Origin: Gammaproteobacteria bacterium
GTDB taxonomy: Bacteria > Pseudomonadota > Gammaproteobacteria > Competibacterales > Competibacteraceae
Assembly (NCBI GenBank): GCA_024235095.1
Contig: JACKNC010000001.1
Location: 558,001-622,000, forward strand
Direction: 5' to 3'
Length of the DNA: 64,000 bases
Shown here in pieces: positions 6,984-14,134 of this stretch. Within the stretch, counting starts at the first letter, position 1, and every line of letters begins with the position of its first letter. Both the position numbers and the translations under genes were made by a program. The notes beneath the pieces are model-generated. The model searched no databases, had not been told where the DNA came from, and saw only the letters and a program-made list of their open reading frames with translations.

Positions 6984-8594
6984 CTAGAGGTCATGGCCCG
7001 AATACGAACCGTTGAACGATTTATTGCACAGTGGAAAATCGGCGACAATATTGTTTTCAATCGCCGCTTCCAGCAACGGCCACTGGAACCAGGACGGATC
7101 GCGGGGATGACAGCGCGCCACAGTTCCATCGCCGTTCAACCGCAGCCAGACGAGAATATCGCCGCGAAAACCTTCGACTAACGCCACGCCTTCGCACGAT
7201 TGACCGAGAGCATTCAACGCTATCCGCACCGGCCCGGATGGCAACTGCTGCAAAATCCGCTCGATTAACGTCAAACTCTGCTCCACTTCACGAATTCGCA
7301 ACCAGACTCGGGCATTGACATCGCTGTCCGTCAGCAACGGCGTCTCGAATTCCAGCTCATCATAAGGCGGATAGCTGGGAGTGCGCCGGGCATCGAAAGC
7401 ACGGCCTCCCGCTCGTCCCACATAACCGCCACAACCGAATTGCCGGATCAGCGCCGGTTTAACAAAGCCGGTGTTGGCGGTGCGGTCTTGCATCGAGGCG
7501 GTATTGTCATACAACGCGATCAATGGCGGGAACTGGCGGCGAATTTCCGCGACCAGGGAGCGCAAAACATCTATGCCTTCGGTGGACAGATCGGCGGCCA
7601 CACCGCCGGGAACGATGCGATCCATCATCAGGCGATGGCCGAAACAGGCGGCGCTGGCGCGTAAAACCTGCTCACGCAACACCGCGCAATAGGCCAGCAT
7701 GACGGCAAACGCCGCGTCATTGCAGATCGCGCCGATGTCGCCGCAATGATTCGCCAATCGCTCCAATTCCGCCATCAGCGCTCTTAGCCAGTGGGCGCGG
7801 ACGGGAACCTCGGTCTCGGTTGCCGCTTCCGCAGCGCGGGCAAAAGCCAGCGCATAGGCCACGGTGCTATCACCGGAAACTCGCCCAATCAATCGCGCTG
7901 CCTGTTCCAGCGAAGCGCCATTGAACAAACTCTCGATACCCTTATGGACATAACCAAGCCGCTGTTCCAAACGCGCCACCGCTTCGCCATTAGCGGTAAA
8001 ACGGAAATGACCGGGTTCGATGATCCCGGCGTGAACCGGCCCCACGGGAATTTGATGCAGGCTCTCGCCTTCCACCGGCAGGAACCGATAGGGCGGCATT
8101 GCCGTAGCCGGTGCAGTGGCTGCGCCCAGTGGATGGCGCACTGGCCAACGCCCATGATCCAACCACGGGCGCAGATCGGGAGCATCGACCGGTTGCAAGC
8201 CAAACAGGTCAGCAATCGTCCGTTCCAAGCGCTGTGCCGGAGGGTGTAAGCGACCGACCGAGGGAAAGCGTCCCTCCGGGCAGGGCAGGCTGGCGATGCA
8301 AAATCCCCCCGGCGCTTCGCGCCACCCCCCTTTGACAAAGGGGGGTTGGGAGGTCAAATTGCTTCCCCCTTTGACAAAGGGGGGTTGGGGGGGATTTATC
8401 GAAGCTTCATACACCGCTAGATGCGCCACACCCCCTTCACCCCACAGCCCCAACAGCGTCCATGCGCCGCTTGCCAAGCCTTCGCTCAAAGTCTTCCAGA
8501 TTTCAGCCGTCACCACAACTCGGGGCCAGGGACGATGCGCAGCAACGAGTTGACCGGCATCGAGAATCGTCTGCAAAGAGTGTGTACTCATCAT
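6984..8594 (-). CDS. Ehr complex large subunit (HyfG/HycE-like, NiFe ligands lost)
   Basis: 536 residues from the ATG at 8594, chosen because a GAGGG ribosome site lies just upstream; a second ATG follows directly. An N-terminal NuoC-like domain (about 25-150) is fused to a NuoD/hydrogenase large-subunit domain (about 190-536), as in HycE and HyfG. The first CxxC pair of hydrogenases is replaced by GRVSGDSTVAY (237-247). The second is absent from the C-terminus, which ends DFPLCNKSFNGSYSGHDL with a single Cys. No NiFe centre can therefore form, which is the definition of the Ehr group (energy-converting hydrogenase-related). A 97-bp palindromic element is inserted in frame around residues 67-98 in the NuoC-like part. 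Confidence 0.88.
   Translation of the reverse strand: MMSTHSLQTILDAGQLVAAHRPWPRVVVTAEIWKTLSEGLASGAWTLLGLWGEGGVAHLAVYEASINPPQPPFVKGGSNLTSQPPFVKGGWREAPGGFCIASLPCPEGRFPSVGRLHPPAQRLERTIADLFGLQPVDAPDLRPWLDHGRWPVRHPLGAATAPATAMPPYRFLPVEGESLHQIPVGPVHAGIIEPGHFRFTANGEAVARLEQRLGYVHKGIESLFNGASLEQAARLIGRVSGDSTVAYALAFARAAEAATETEVPVRAHWLRALMAELERLANHCGDIGAICNDAAFAVMLAYCAVLREQVLRASAACFGHRLMMDRIVPGGVAADLSTEGIDVLRSLVAEIRRQFPPLIALYDNTASMQDRTANTGFVKPALIRQFGCGGYVGRAGGRAFDARRTPSYPPYDELEFETPLLTDSDVNARVWLRIREVEQSLTLIERILQQLPSGPVRIALNALGQSCEGVALVEGFRGDILVWLRLNGDGTVARCHPRDPSWFQWPLLEAAIENNIVADFPLCNKSFNGSYSGHDL
8301..8397. repeat. 97-bp palindromic (REP/MITE-like) element inside a coding gene
   Basis: The ends are 10-bp inverted repeats, AAATCCCCCC (8301-8310) and GGGGGGATTT (8388-8397). 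Inside are a small hairpin, GGCGC-TTC-GCGCC (8311-8323), and two near-identical palindromes: 9-bp arms around GAC at 8325-8345, and 8-bp arms around GAC at 8365-8383. The element is read through in frame by the Ehr large-subunit gene on the minus strand, giving the peptide PPFVKGG twice. No other copy was noticed in the window. G-run ends with an internal CCCCTTTGACAAAGGGG are typical of short palindromic repeats spread in many genomes. Confidence 0.85.
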
Positions 8595-8601
8595 GGCGCC
8601 C

Positions 8602-10056
8602 TCACCCCAACAACGCTGCAACGTGCCTGAACCAGTCCACCAACGGCCCCGGCAGCCAGATTCCGGCCACCAGCACCAGCGCCAGATGGGTGATCATCGG
8701 CAATGCGGTGATCGGCGCAGGTCCCGGCGCATTCGCGCCCCTCGATTCGCCAAACGCCATCTCATGCAGCCGCCAGAGCAACAGGCCAAATCCCAGCAAT
8801 AATCCAAGAACCAGCGGCAACGCCAGCCACGGTTCACGGGAAAAGGTGGAGCTAACCACCAGAAATTCGCTCATGAACACCCCAAACGGCGGCATTCCGG
8901 CAATGGCGATCACTCCGATAACCAGTCCCCAGCCTAACAACGGATGAGTCGCGGTCAAGCCGCGAATGGTAGAAATCCGTTGCGTCTCCTTGACCTGTGA
9001 GATATGGCCCACTGCAAAGAAAATCGCCGACTTGGTCAGGCTGTGCATCGTCATGTGCAGCAGTCCGGCAAAATTAGCCAATGGCCCGCCCATGCCAAAG
9101 GCGAAGGTAATAATGCCCATGTGCTCAATCGACGAGTAGGCAAACAACCGTTTGATATCGCCGCGCCGATAGAACATGAACCCGGCGAACACCAGCGACA
9201 ACAGCCCCAGTCCCACCATCAGCGGCCCCGGCGCTAAAGCGAATGGATTAGCATTCATCAGCATCTTGAAGCGCAGCACTGCATACAAGGCTACGTTCAG
9301 CAACAAACCCGATAGCACCGCCGAAATCGGCGTCGGGCCTTCGGCATGAGCATCGGGCAACCAAGCGTGCAGCGGAACCAGACCGGCCTTGGTGCCGTAA
9401 CCCAACAGCAGGAAAATGAACGCCAGATTAAGCAGGGCCGGATCAAAGGCGTGAGCGTGGGTCAATAACTGATCCCAGGCCATGGCCGGTAGTCCCTGAC
9501 CCATCGCCGGTTGCGCCGCCAGGTACACCAGGATGGTGCCAAACAGCGCTAAAGCAATGCCGAGACTGCCGAGAATGAAATACTTCCAGGCGGCTTCCAG
9601 CGCCTCGCGGGTCCGGTAAATACCCACCATCAGCACCGTGACCAGCGTCGCCAGTTCAATCGCCACCCACAGCAAACCGATGTTATTGGCCAGCAGCGCC
9701 AGGTTCATGGCGAACAACAACGCCTGATACATGGCGTGGTAAAAGCGTAGATACTTCGGCGTCAGTCGCCCGGTTTCCAGTTCATGGGCGATATAGCTGG
9801 CGCTGAACACGCTGGTGGTGAAACTGACCAGATTGTTGAGAAAGATCAAATAGACATTGAAATCATCGACGCGCAGATAAACATTCGCGTCTGGCCGCGC
9901 CTCGAACAAGATGACGGACGCCAACAAGCTGACCAACGCCGCACTGACATTCAGCCATGCGCCCAACCGGTAATGGGATAATCCCACCAACAGCAGCGCT
10001 GCTCCGGCGGGAACCGCCAGCAGCGCAGTCAGCGCCATTCCGCCTAAAGCGCTCAT
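8602..10056 (-). CDS. Ehr complex antiporter-like membrane subunit (HyfF-like)
   Basis: 484 residues, about 14 predicted membrane helices, of the Mrp-antiporter/NuoL-M-N family. The conserved proton-channel region LLLGYGTKAGLVPLHAWLPDAH (seen near residue 215) and the HMTMHSLTKSAIFF segment (near 330) carry the usual channel Lys and His residues. It overlaps the preceding hyfE-like gene by 4 bp and ends 7 bp before the large-subunit start. It would form one ion-translocating arm of the complex. Confidence 0.88.
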   Translation of the reverse strand: MSALGGMALTALLAVPAGAALLLVGLSHYRLGAWLNVSAALVSLLASVILFEARPDANVYLRVDDFNVYLIFLNNLVSFTTSVFSASYIAHELETGRLTPKYLRFYHAMYQALLFAMNLALLANNIGLLWVAIELATLVTVLMVGIYRTREALEAAWKYFILGSLGIALALFGTILVYLAAQPAMGQGLPAMAWDQLLTHAHAFDPALLNLAFIFLLLGYGTKAGLVPLHAWLPDAHAEGPTPISAVLSGLLLNVALYAVLRFKMLMNANPFALAPGPLMVGLGLLSLVFAGFMFYRRGDIKRLFAYSSIEHMGIITFAFGMGGPLANFAGLLHMTMHSLTKSAIFFAVGHISQVKETQRISTIRGLTATHPLLGWGLVIGVIAIAGMPPFGVFMSEFLVVSSTFSREPWLALPLVLGLLLGFGLLLWRLHEMAFGESRGANAPGPAPITALPMITHLALVLVAGIWLPGPLVDWFRHVAALLG

Positions 10057-10718
10057 CGCCGCCGCTCCCCGCGAAAGGCATCCATGGTTTGCATATCCAC
10101 GCTGTCGAAACGTTCGCGAATACGGAACAGGAAGACGCCAATCACGATCAAGGCGATCAGCACCGAGAACGCCACGCTGATCTCCACCGCCAGCGGCATC
10201 CCCTGCGCTCCGGCCGCCGCCAGCACCAGGCCATTTTCCAGAGACATGAAGCCAATCACCAGGCTCACCGCGTTCTGGCGATTGACCATCAGCAACAGTC
10301 CCAACAACACCACCGCCAGGGCAAACGCCAGATCTTCCCGCGCTACTGCATCAGCCCCCGTGGTTACGGGCAACATGACCAGAATCGCCAGCGCCACCAG
10401 CGCCGCGCCAGCCAGCATGTCACGACCGACGCCACCGACGACTTCCAAAGTGCGGTGGATGCCAAGTTGCCGAATAATGCGATGCAAGGCGAGCGGAATG
10501 AAAATCGCCTTGAACACCAGCGCGATCCCAGCGGTGACATACAAATGGTGGGCTTCCTGAATGTACGCCTGCCAGCCCACCGCCAGCGCCAGTGTCAGTG
10601 AATGCAGAGCAAAGACCTTGAGCAGCGCGTACAGACGGTCTTGGTACAGCAGCAGCAGGCTGATGACCACCATGCTGCCCGCCAGAAAGTGGGCGATGTC
10701 AAACTCCAGACTGTGCAT
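10053..10718 (-). CDS. Ehr complex membrane subunit (HyfE-like, NuoK-related)
   Basis: 221 residues and about seven hydrophobic helices. The HyfE family has a NuoK-like core, recognisable by the NAVSLVIGFMSLENGLVLAA segment with its buried Glu. The ATG at 10718 overlaps the stop of the hyfC-like gene (TGATG), so translation is coupled. It is a membrane component linking the NuoH-like foot to the antiporter-like subunits. Confidence 0.87.
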   Translation of the reverse strand: MHSLEFDIAHFLAGSMVVISLLLLYQDRLYALLKVFALHSLTLALAVGWQAYIQEAHHLYVTAGIALVFKAIFIPLALHRIIRQLGIHRTLEVVGGVGRDMLAGAALVALAILVMLPVTTGADAVAREDLAFALAVVLLGLLLMVNRQNAVSLVIGFMSLENGLVLAAAGAQGMPLAVEISVAFSVLIALIVIGVFLFRIRERFDSVDMQTMDAFRGERRR

Positions 10719-11674
10719 CACAGGCTCCGCGAAACGAACAGCAACAGCGCGCCGAGCAGACCGAGCATTAGCGCCGCGCTGAGAAATTGATCGACGCGGA
10801 ATACCCGCATCTTGGCGATGCTGGTCTCGAACAGCGCCAGCAGAAACCCGCCCAGCGCCAGCTTGACCAGATAAGACGCCACGCCGAACAGATAAGCCGT
10901 TAAGCTTTCCCCGGCGGTAGCCATGCCCCAGGGCGCGAAGATGCAGCCGAGCAGCGACAGATACAGCAGCAATTTGAGCGAAGCGGCCAGTTCAATCAGC
11001 GCCAGATGGCGACCGGAGTATTCCAACACCATCGCCTCATGCACCATGGTCAATTCCAGATGGGTCGCTGGATTGTCCACCGGAATACGGGCGTTTTCAG
11101 CAATCGCCACGATCATCAACGCCATCAGCGCCAGCGCCAGCGACACCCTCAGCCCGACATTGGCGGTGAGCATGAACCGGGCCACCGACGACAATTCTGT
11201 CGTGCCGGCCAGCAAGGACAAGGTGAACACCATCATCAACATGGCTGGTTCCGCCAAAGAGGCGATCATCATCTCGCGGCTGGCGCCGATGCCGCCGAAA
11301 CTGGTTCCGACATCCAGGCCGGCCAGCGCCAGGAAAAACCGGGCCGTTCCCAACAGGGCAACGATGGCGATCAAATCGGCGGTCCAACTGAACGGCAAAC
11401 CGCTGGCGAAGGTCGGCACCAGCGCCGCCGCGACCCAGATGGCGGCAAAAATTAGATAAGGCGCGACTCGGAACAGCCAGGAGGCGGAATCCGCCAGCAC
11501 GACTTCTTTGCGCAGCAGCTTCAGCAAATCACGGTAAGGTTGCAGAAGGGACGGCCCGCGCCGGCGCAACAACCGTGCTTTCAACGCGCGCACCCAGCCG
11601 GTGAGCAGCGGTGCCAACAGCAGGATCAGCAGCATTTGTCCGCCCTGGACCAGATAATCAGCGATTAGCGCCAT
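10718..11674 (-). CDS. Ehr complex NuoH-like membrane subunit (HyfC/HycD-like)
   Basis: 318 residues, about eight membrane helices, of the NuoH/HycD/HyfC family. The conserved cytoplasmic loop with NARIPVDNPATHLELTMVHEAMVLEYSGRH features (residues about 192-222; the E-rich quinone-chamber region) is intact. This subunit connects the peripheral Fe-S arm to the membrane arm. It starts inside the end of the hyfB-like gene (10-bp overlap) and its stop overlaps the hyfE-like start. Confidence 0.9.
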   Translation of the reverse strand: MALIADYLVQGGQMLLILLLAPLLTGWVRALKARLLRRRGPSLLQPYRDLLKLLRKEVVLADSASWLFRVAPYLIFAAIWVAAALVPTFASGLPFSWTADLIAIVALLGTARFFLALAGLDVGTSFGGIGASREMMIASLAEPAMLMMVFTLSLLAGTTELSSVARFMLTANVGLRVSLALALMALMIVAIAENARIPVDNPATHLELTMVHEAMVLEYSGRHLALIELAASLKLLLYLSLLGCIFAPWGMATAGESLTAYLFGVASYLVKLALGGFLLALFETSIAKMRVFRVDQFLSAALMLGLLGALLLFVSRSL

Positions 11675-13695
11675 AACACCATCCCCAGCAGTAGCAACAC
11701 CAGTGCGCCGAACACCAGACTGAGATAACGGCGAATCGTCAGATATTGCAAATGGTTCGCGCGGGTCGAAATCGTGATAACCGCCTGGGTGATTGGCGCA
11801 TAGCCATAGTCCCAGACCGGGTCGCGCAGCTTGGCCTCGAAGTGCGCAGCTCGCCCATCACCGGGCGGCGGCATCATCACCTGCTCGCGGGCCTGGAACA
11901 CCACGCTGCCGAACACCCGGCGAATCGGTTGGGCAAAACTGCCGGCGGTGTACTGGGTTGCCGGATTAGCGTCCGGGAAACCACAATCCCAGGCGGGTCC
12001 GCGCCGGATCCGGCCAGAGGCAAATCGGTGAATCAACATCGCCGCCAATACGGCAGAGAATCCCATGAACAGCAGCACCAGCAGCCCATTGTAAGAGGCT
12101 TTGACATCGGCCACTGGCGCCAGGCTCAACCAGGGTTGACTGTGTTGCGCTGGCAACTGCGCGCCGCCGTTAATCAGCCCGACCACCGGCCCCAAACCAT
12201 CCACTACCAGTCCCGGCAGAATCCCAGCCAGCAGGCACAGCGCCGCTAGGATAAACATCGCGGTCAATGAATAACGATCAGTCTCATACGCGCGCGCGGC
12301 ATCTGGCGAACGCGGGCGACCGAGGAAAGTAATTCCGAAGGCTTTGACGAAACAGGCGGCGGCCAGGGCGGCGGATAACGCCAGCAGCGCTCCGGCTGTC
12401 GGGGCCAAGAACTTGAGCAGCCATTGCGGCAATTCCGGGGTGAGCAGAATCGCCTGGAAGGTCAGCCATTCCGAGACAAAGCCGTTCAAGGGCGGCAGCG
12501 CCGAAATCGCCGCTGCGCCGATCAGGAACGCCAACGCGGTCCACGGCATCGGGTGAATGAGTCCACCCAATCGTTCCATGTCGCGCTCGCCAGTGGCGGT
12601 CAACACTGCGCCGGTTCCCAGAAACAGCAGGCTTTTGAACAGGGAATGATTGAAGACATGAAACAGCGCGGCAGTCAGCGCTAGCGCGGCGCTGGCGTAC
12701 ATCTGACTGCCTTGGAACGCCAGCGCCAGACCCAGGCCAATAAAAATAATGCCAATATTTTCGACGGTGTGATAAGCCAGCAACCGTTTCAAATCGTGCT
12801 GCATCAGCGCATACAGCACCCCAAGTACGGCGGTAATTCCGCCCAGCGCCAGCACCAGTCCGCCCCACCACCACGCCACCGGCTCACCTAACAGGTCGAA
12901 GACGATGCGGATGAAGCCGTAGAGGGCGACCTTGGTCATGACGCCGCTCATTAATGCTGACACATGACTGGGCGCGGCGGGGTGCGCCAGCGGCAACCAG
13001 ACATGCAGGGGAACCAGCCCGGCTTTGGAACCGGTTCCCAGTAGCACCAGAATCAACGCCAGCGCCGCCAGTCCCGGCGTCAAGGCATCGGCCCGGATCG
13101 TAGCGAAGTCGTAGCCGCCGTTGGGACCCGCCAACAGACCGAAGGCCAGCAACAACGCCAGCGTGCCGAAGCAAGCCATGACCAGATACAGATAACCAGC
13201 GCGGGCGTTGGCCGGTTCCCGATGATGGGCCATGACCAGCGCCCAGGAGCTAAGCGACATGAATTCCCAGGCAAACAGGAATGTGAAAGCATCGTCGGCC
13301 AGCAGCACCAGGTTCATACCTGCTAGAAAGGCCGGGTAAAACGGCAACACTCGCTCAGGGGCGCGTTCATGCTGGCCATAACCCAAGGCAAACAGGCTGG
13401 CGACCGCCCCGCCCAGATTGACCACGATCAGAAAGAAAGCCGATAACGCATCCAGGCGGAAATGTACCCCCAGCCAAGGCAGACCGAGGGGTAAAGTCAG
13501 CGTGACGGGCGCGGGGGTGCTTAACAGATGCGCCAATGCCAACCCCAGCAGAATGACGCACATAACCAGACTGATGCTATAGATTTGACGGCTGCAACCT
13601 GATCGGCGCAGTACAGTGATCGCATAGAGGCCGAGGGTGAGCAGGGCCACGGATAAGCCGAGTAATATTGACAATGGCATGATAGTGAGATTCAT
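11665..13695 (-). CDS. Ehr complex antiporter-like membrane subunit (HyfB-like)
   Basis: From the ATG at 13695 the protein is 676 residues with about 16 membrane helices, in the NuoL/HyfB family. An in-frame TTG 21 bases upstream is unlikely as a start. The channel segment GTGSKAGLVPLHVWLPLAHP is present near residue 225, and a hydrophilic C-terminal stretch carries PPPGDGRAAHFEAKLRDPVWDYGY, typical of HyfB. It is the first structural gene of the operon, 37 bp after the XRE regulator gene on the same strand. Confidence 0.88.
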   Translation of the reverse strand: MNLTIMPLSILLGLSVALLTLGLYAITVLRRSGCSRQIYSISLVMCVILLGLALAHLLSTPAPVTLTLPLGLPWLGVHFRLDALSAFFLIVVNLGGAVASLFALGYGQHERAPERVLPFYPAFLAGMNLVLLADDAFTFLFAWEFMSLSSWALVMAHHREPANARAGYLYLVMACFGTLALLLAFGLLAGPNGGYDFATIRADALTPGLAALALILVLLGTGSKAGLVPLHVWLPLAHPAAPSHVSALMSGVMTKVALYGFIRIVFDLLGEPVAWWWGGLVLALGGITAVLGVLYALMQHDLKRLLAYHTVENIGIIFIGLGLALAFQGSQMYASAALALTAALFHVFNHSLFKSLLFLGTGAVLTATGERDMERLGGLIHPMPWTALAFLIGAAAISALPPLNGFVSEWLTFQAILLTPELPQWLLKFLAPTAGALLALSAALAAACFVKAFGITFLGRPRSPDAARAYETDRYSLTAMFILAALCLLAGILPGLVVDGLGPVVGLINGGAQLPAQHSQPWLSLAPVADVKASYNGLLVLLFMGFSAVLAAMLIHRFASGRIRRGPAWDCGFPDANPATQYTAGSFAQPIRRVFGSVVFQAREQVMMPPPGDGRAAHFEAKLRDPVWDYGYAPITQAVITISTRANHLQYLTIRRYLSLVFGALVLLLLGMVLWR

Positions 13696-13732
13696 TCGCG
13701 GCCCTAAGTCACCCAAAGATTAGTCGATATTC

Positions 13733-13978
13733 CTAGCGTTTCAACCGAACCCCACGCCCGCCGCTTTCACTGATCGCGCCTTCGCCGATTAATTCCACAC
13801 CGGCGGCTTCCAACGCTGCGATGAGCTTGACCAGAGAATCAACATTGCCACGGATCGTACCGTCGCTGCCTTCCATGCGCTGGATCGTGGGCAGGGATAA
13901 GTCAGCCGCTTCGGCAAGGGCGCGCTGGTCCATACCCAACAACGCTCGCGCTGCTTTTAACTGGGCCGCTGTGATCAT
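13733..13978 (-). CDS. XRE-type helix-turn-helix regulator
   Basis: Starting at the ATG at 13978 gives 81 residues beginning MITAAQLKAARALLG; the frame stays open upstream, but that part has no family likeness and lies in A/T-rich non-coding DNA. Residues about 5-60 form a lambda-repressor-like HTH (ALLGMDQRALAEAADLSLPTIQRME). The gene precedes the Ehr operon on the same strand by 37 bp, so it probably controls that operon and itself. It is divergent from the malic enzyme gene. Confidence 0.8.
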   Translation of the reverse strand: MITAAQLKAARALLGMDQRALAEAADLSLPTIQRMEGSDGTIRGNVDSLVKLIAALEAAGVELIGEGAISESGGRGVRLKR

Positions 13979-14026
13979 GATGGGTTGTCTTTGAAAAATG
14001 AAAATTAGCTTATGATAGGTTATTAT

Positions 14027-14054
14027 TGATGTAAAATAAATAATATCTGATGTA
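14027..14054. promoter_or_regulatory. candidate operator: paired TGATGTA direct repeats
   Basis: TGATGTA occurs at 14027-14033 and again at 14048-14054, 21 bp apart (two helical turns), in a very A/T-rich stretch (about 13985-14065) between the divergent XRE and malic enzyme genes. The spacing suits a dimeric or paired regulator bound on one face of the DNA. The link to the XRE protein is inference. Confidence 0.35.
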
Positions 14055-14134
14055 TTATTATCCATTAACCGCATATTACGCAAACTGTGGACCACCCTTA
14101 TCCTGCTATCATCGCACCAGGAGTGACTTGAACC

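Noticed and set aside
8301..8397. Possible CRISPR-like spaced repeats from the two near-identical palindromes
   Set aside because: Only two units, with inverted ends and no array structure; a palindromic mobile element fits better.
6984..8594. A true [NiFe] hydrogenase large subunit
   Set aside because: None of the four metal-ligand cysteines is where a hydrogenase needs them; only the fold and operon order are shared.
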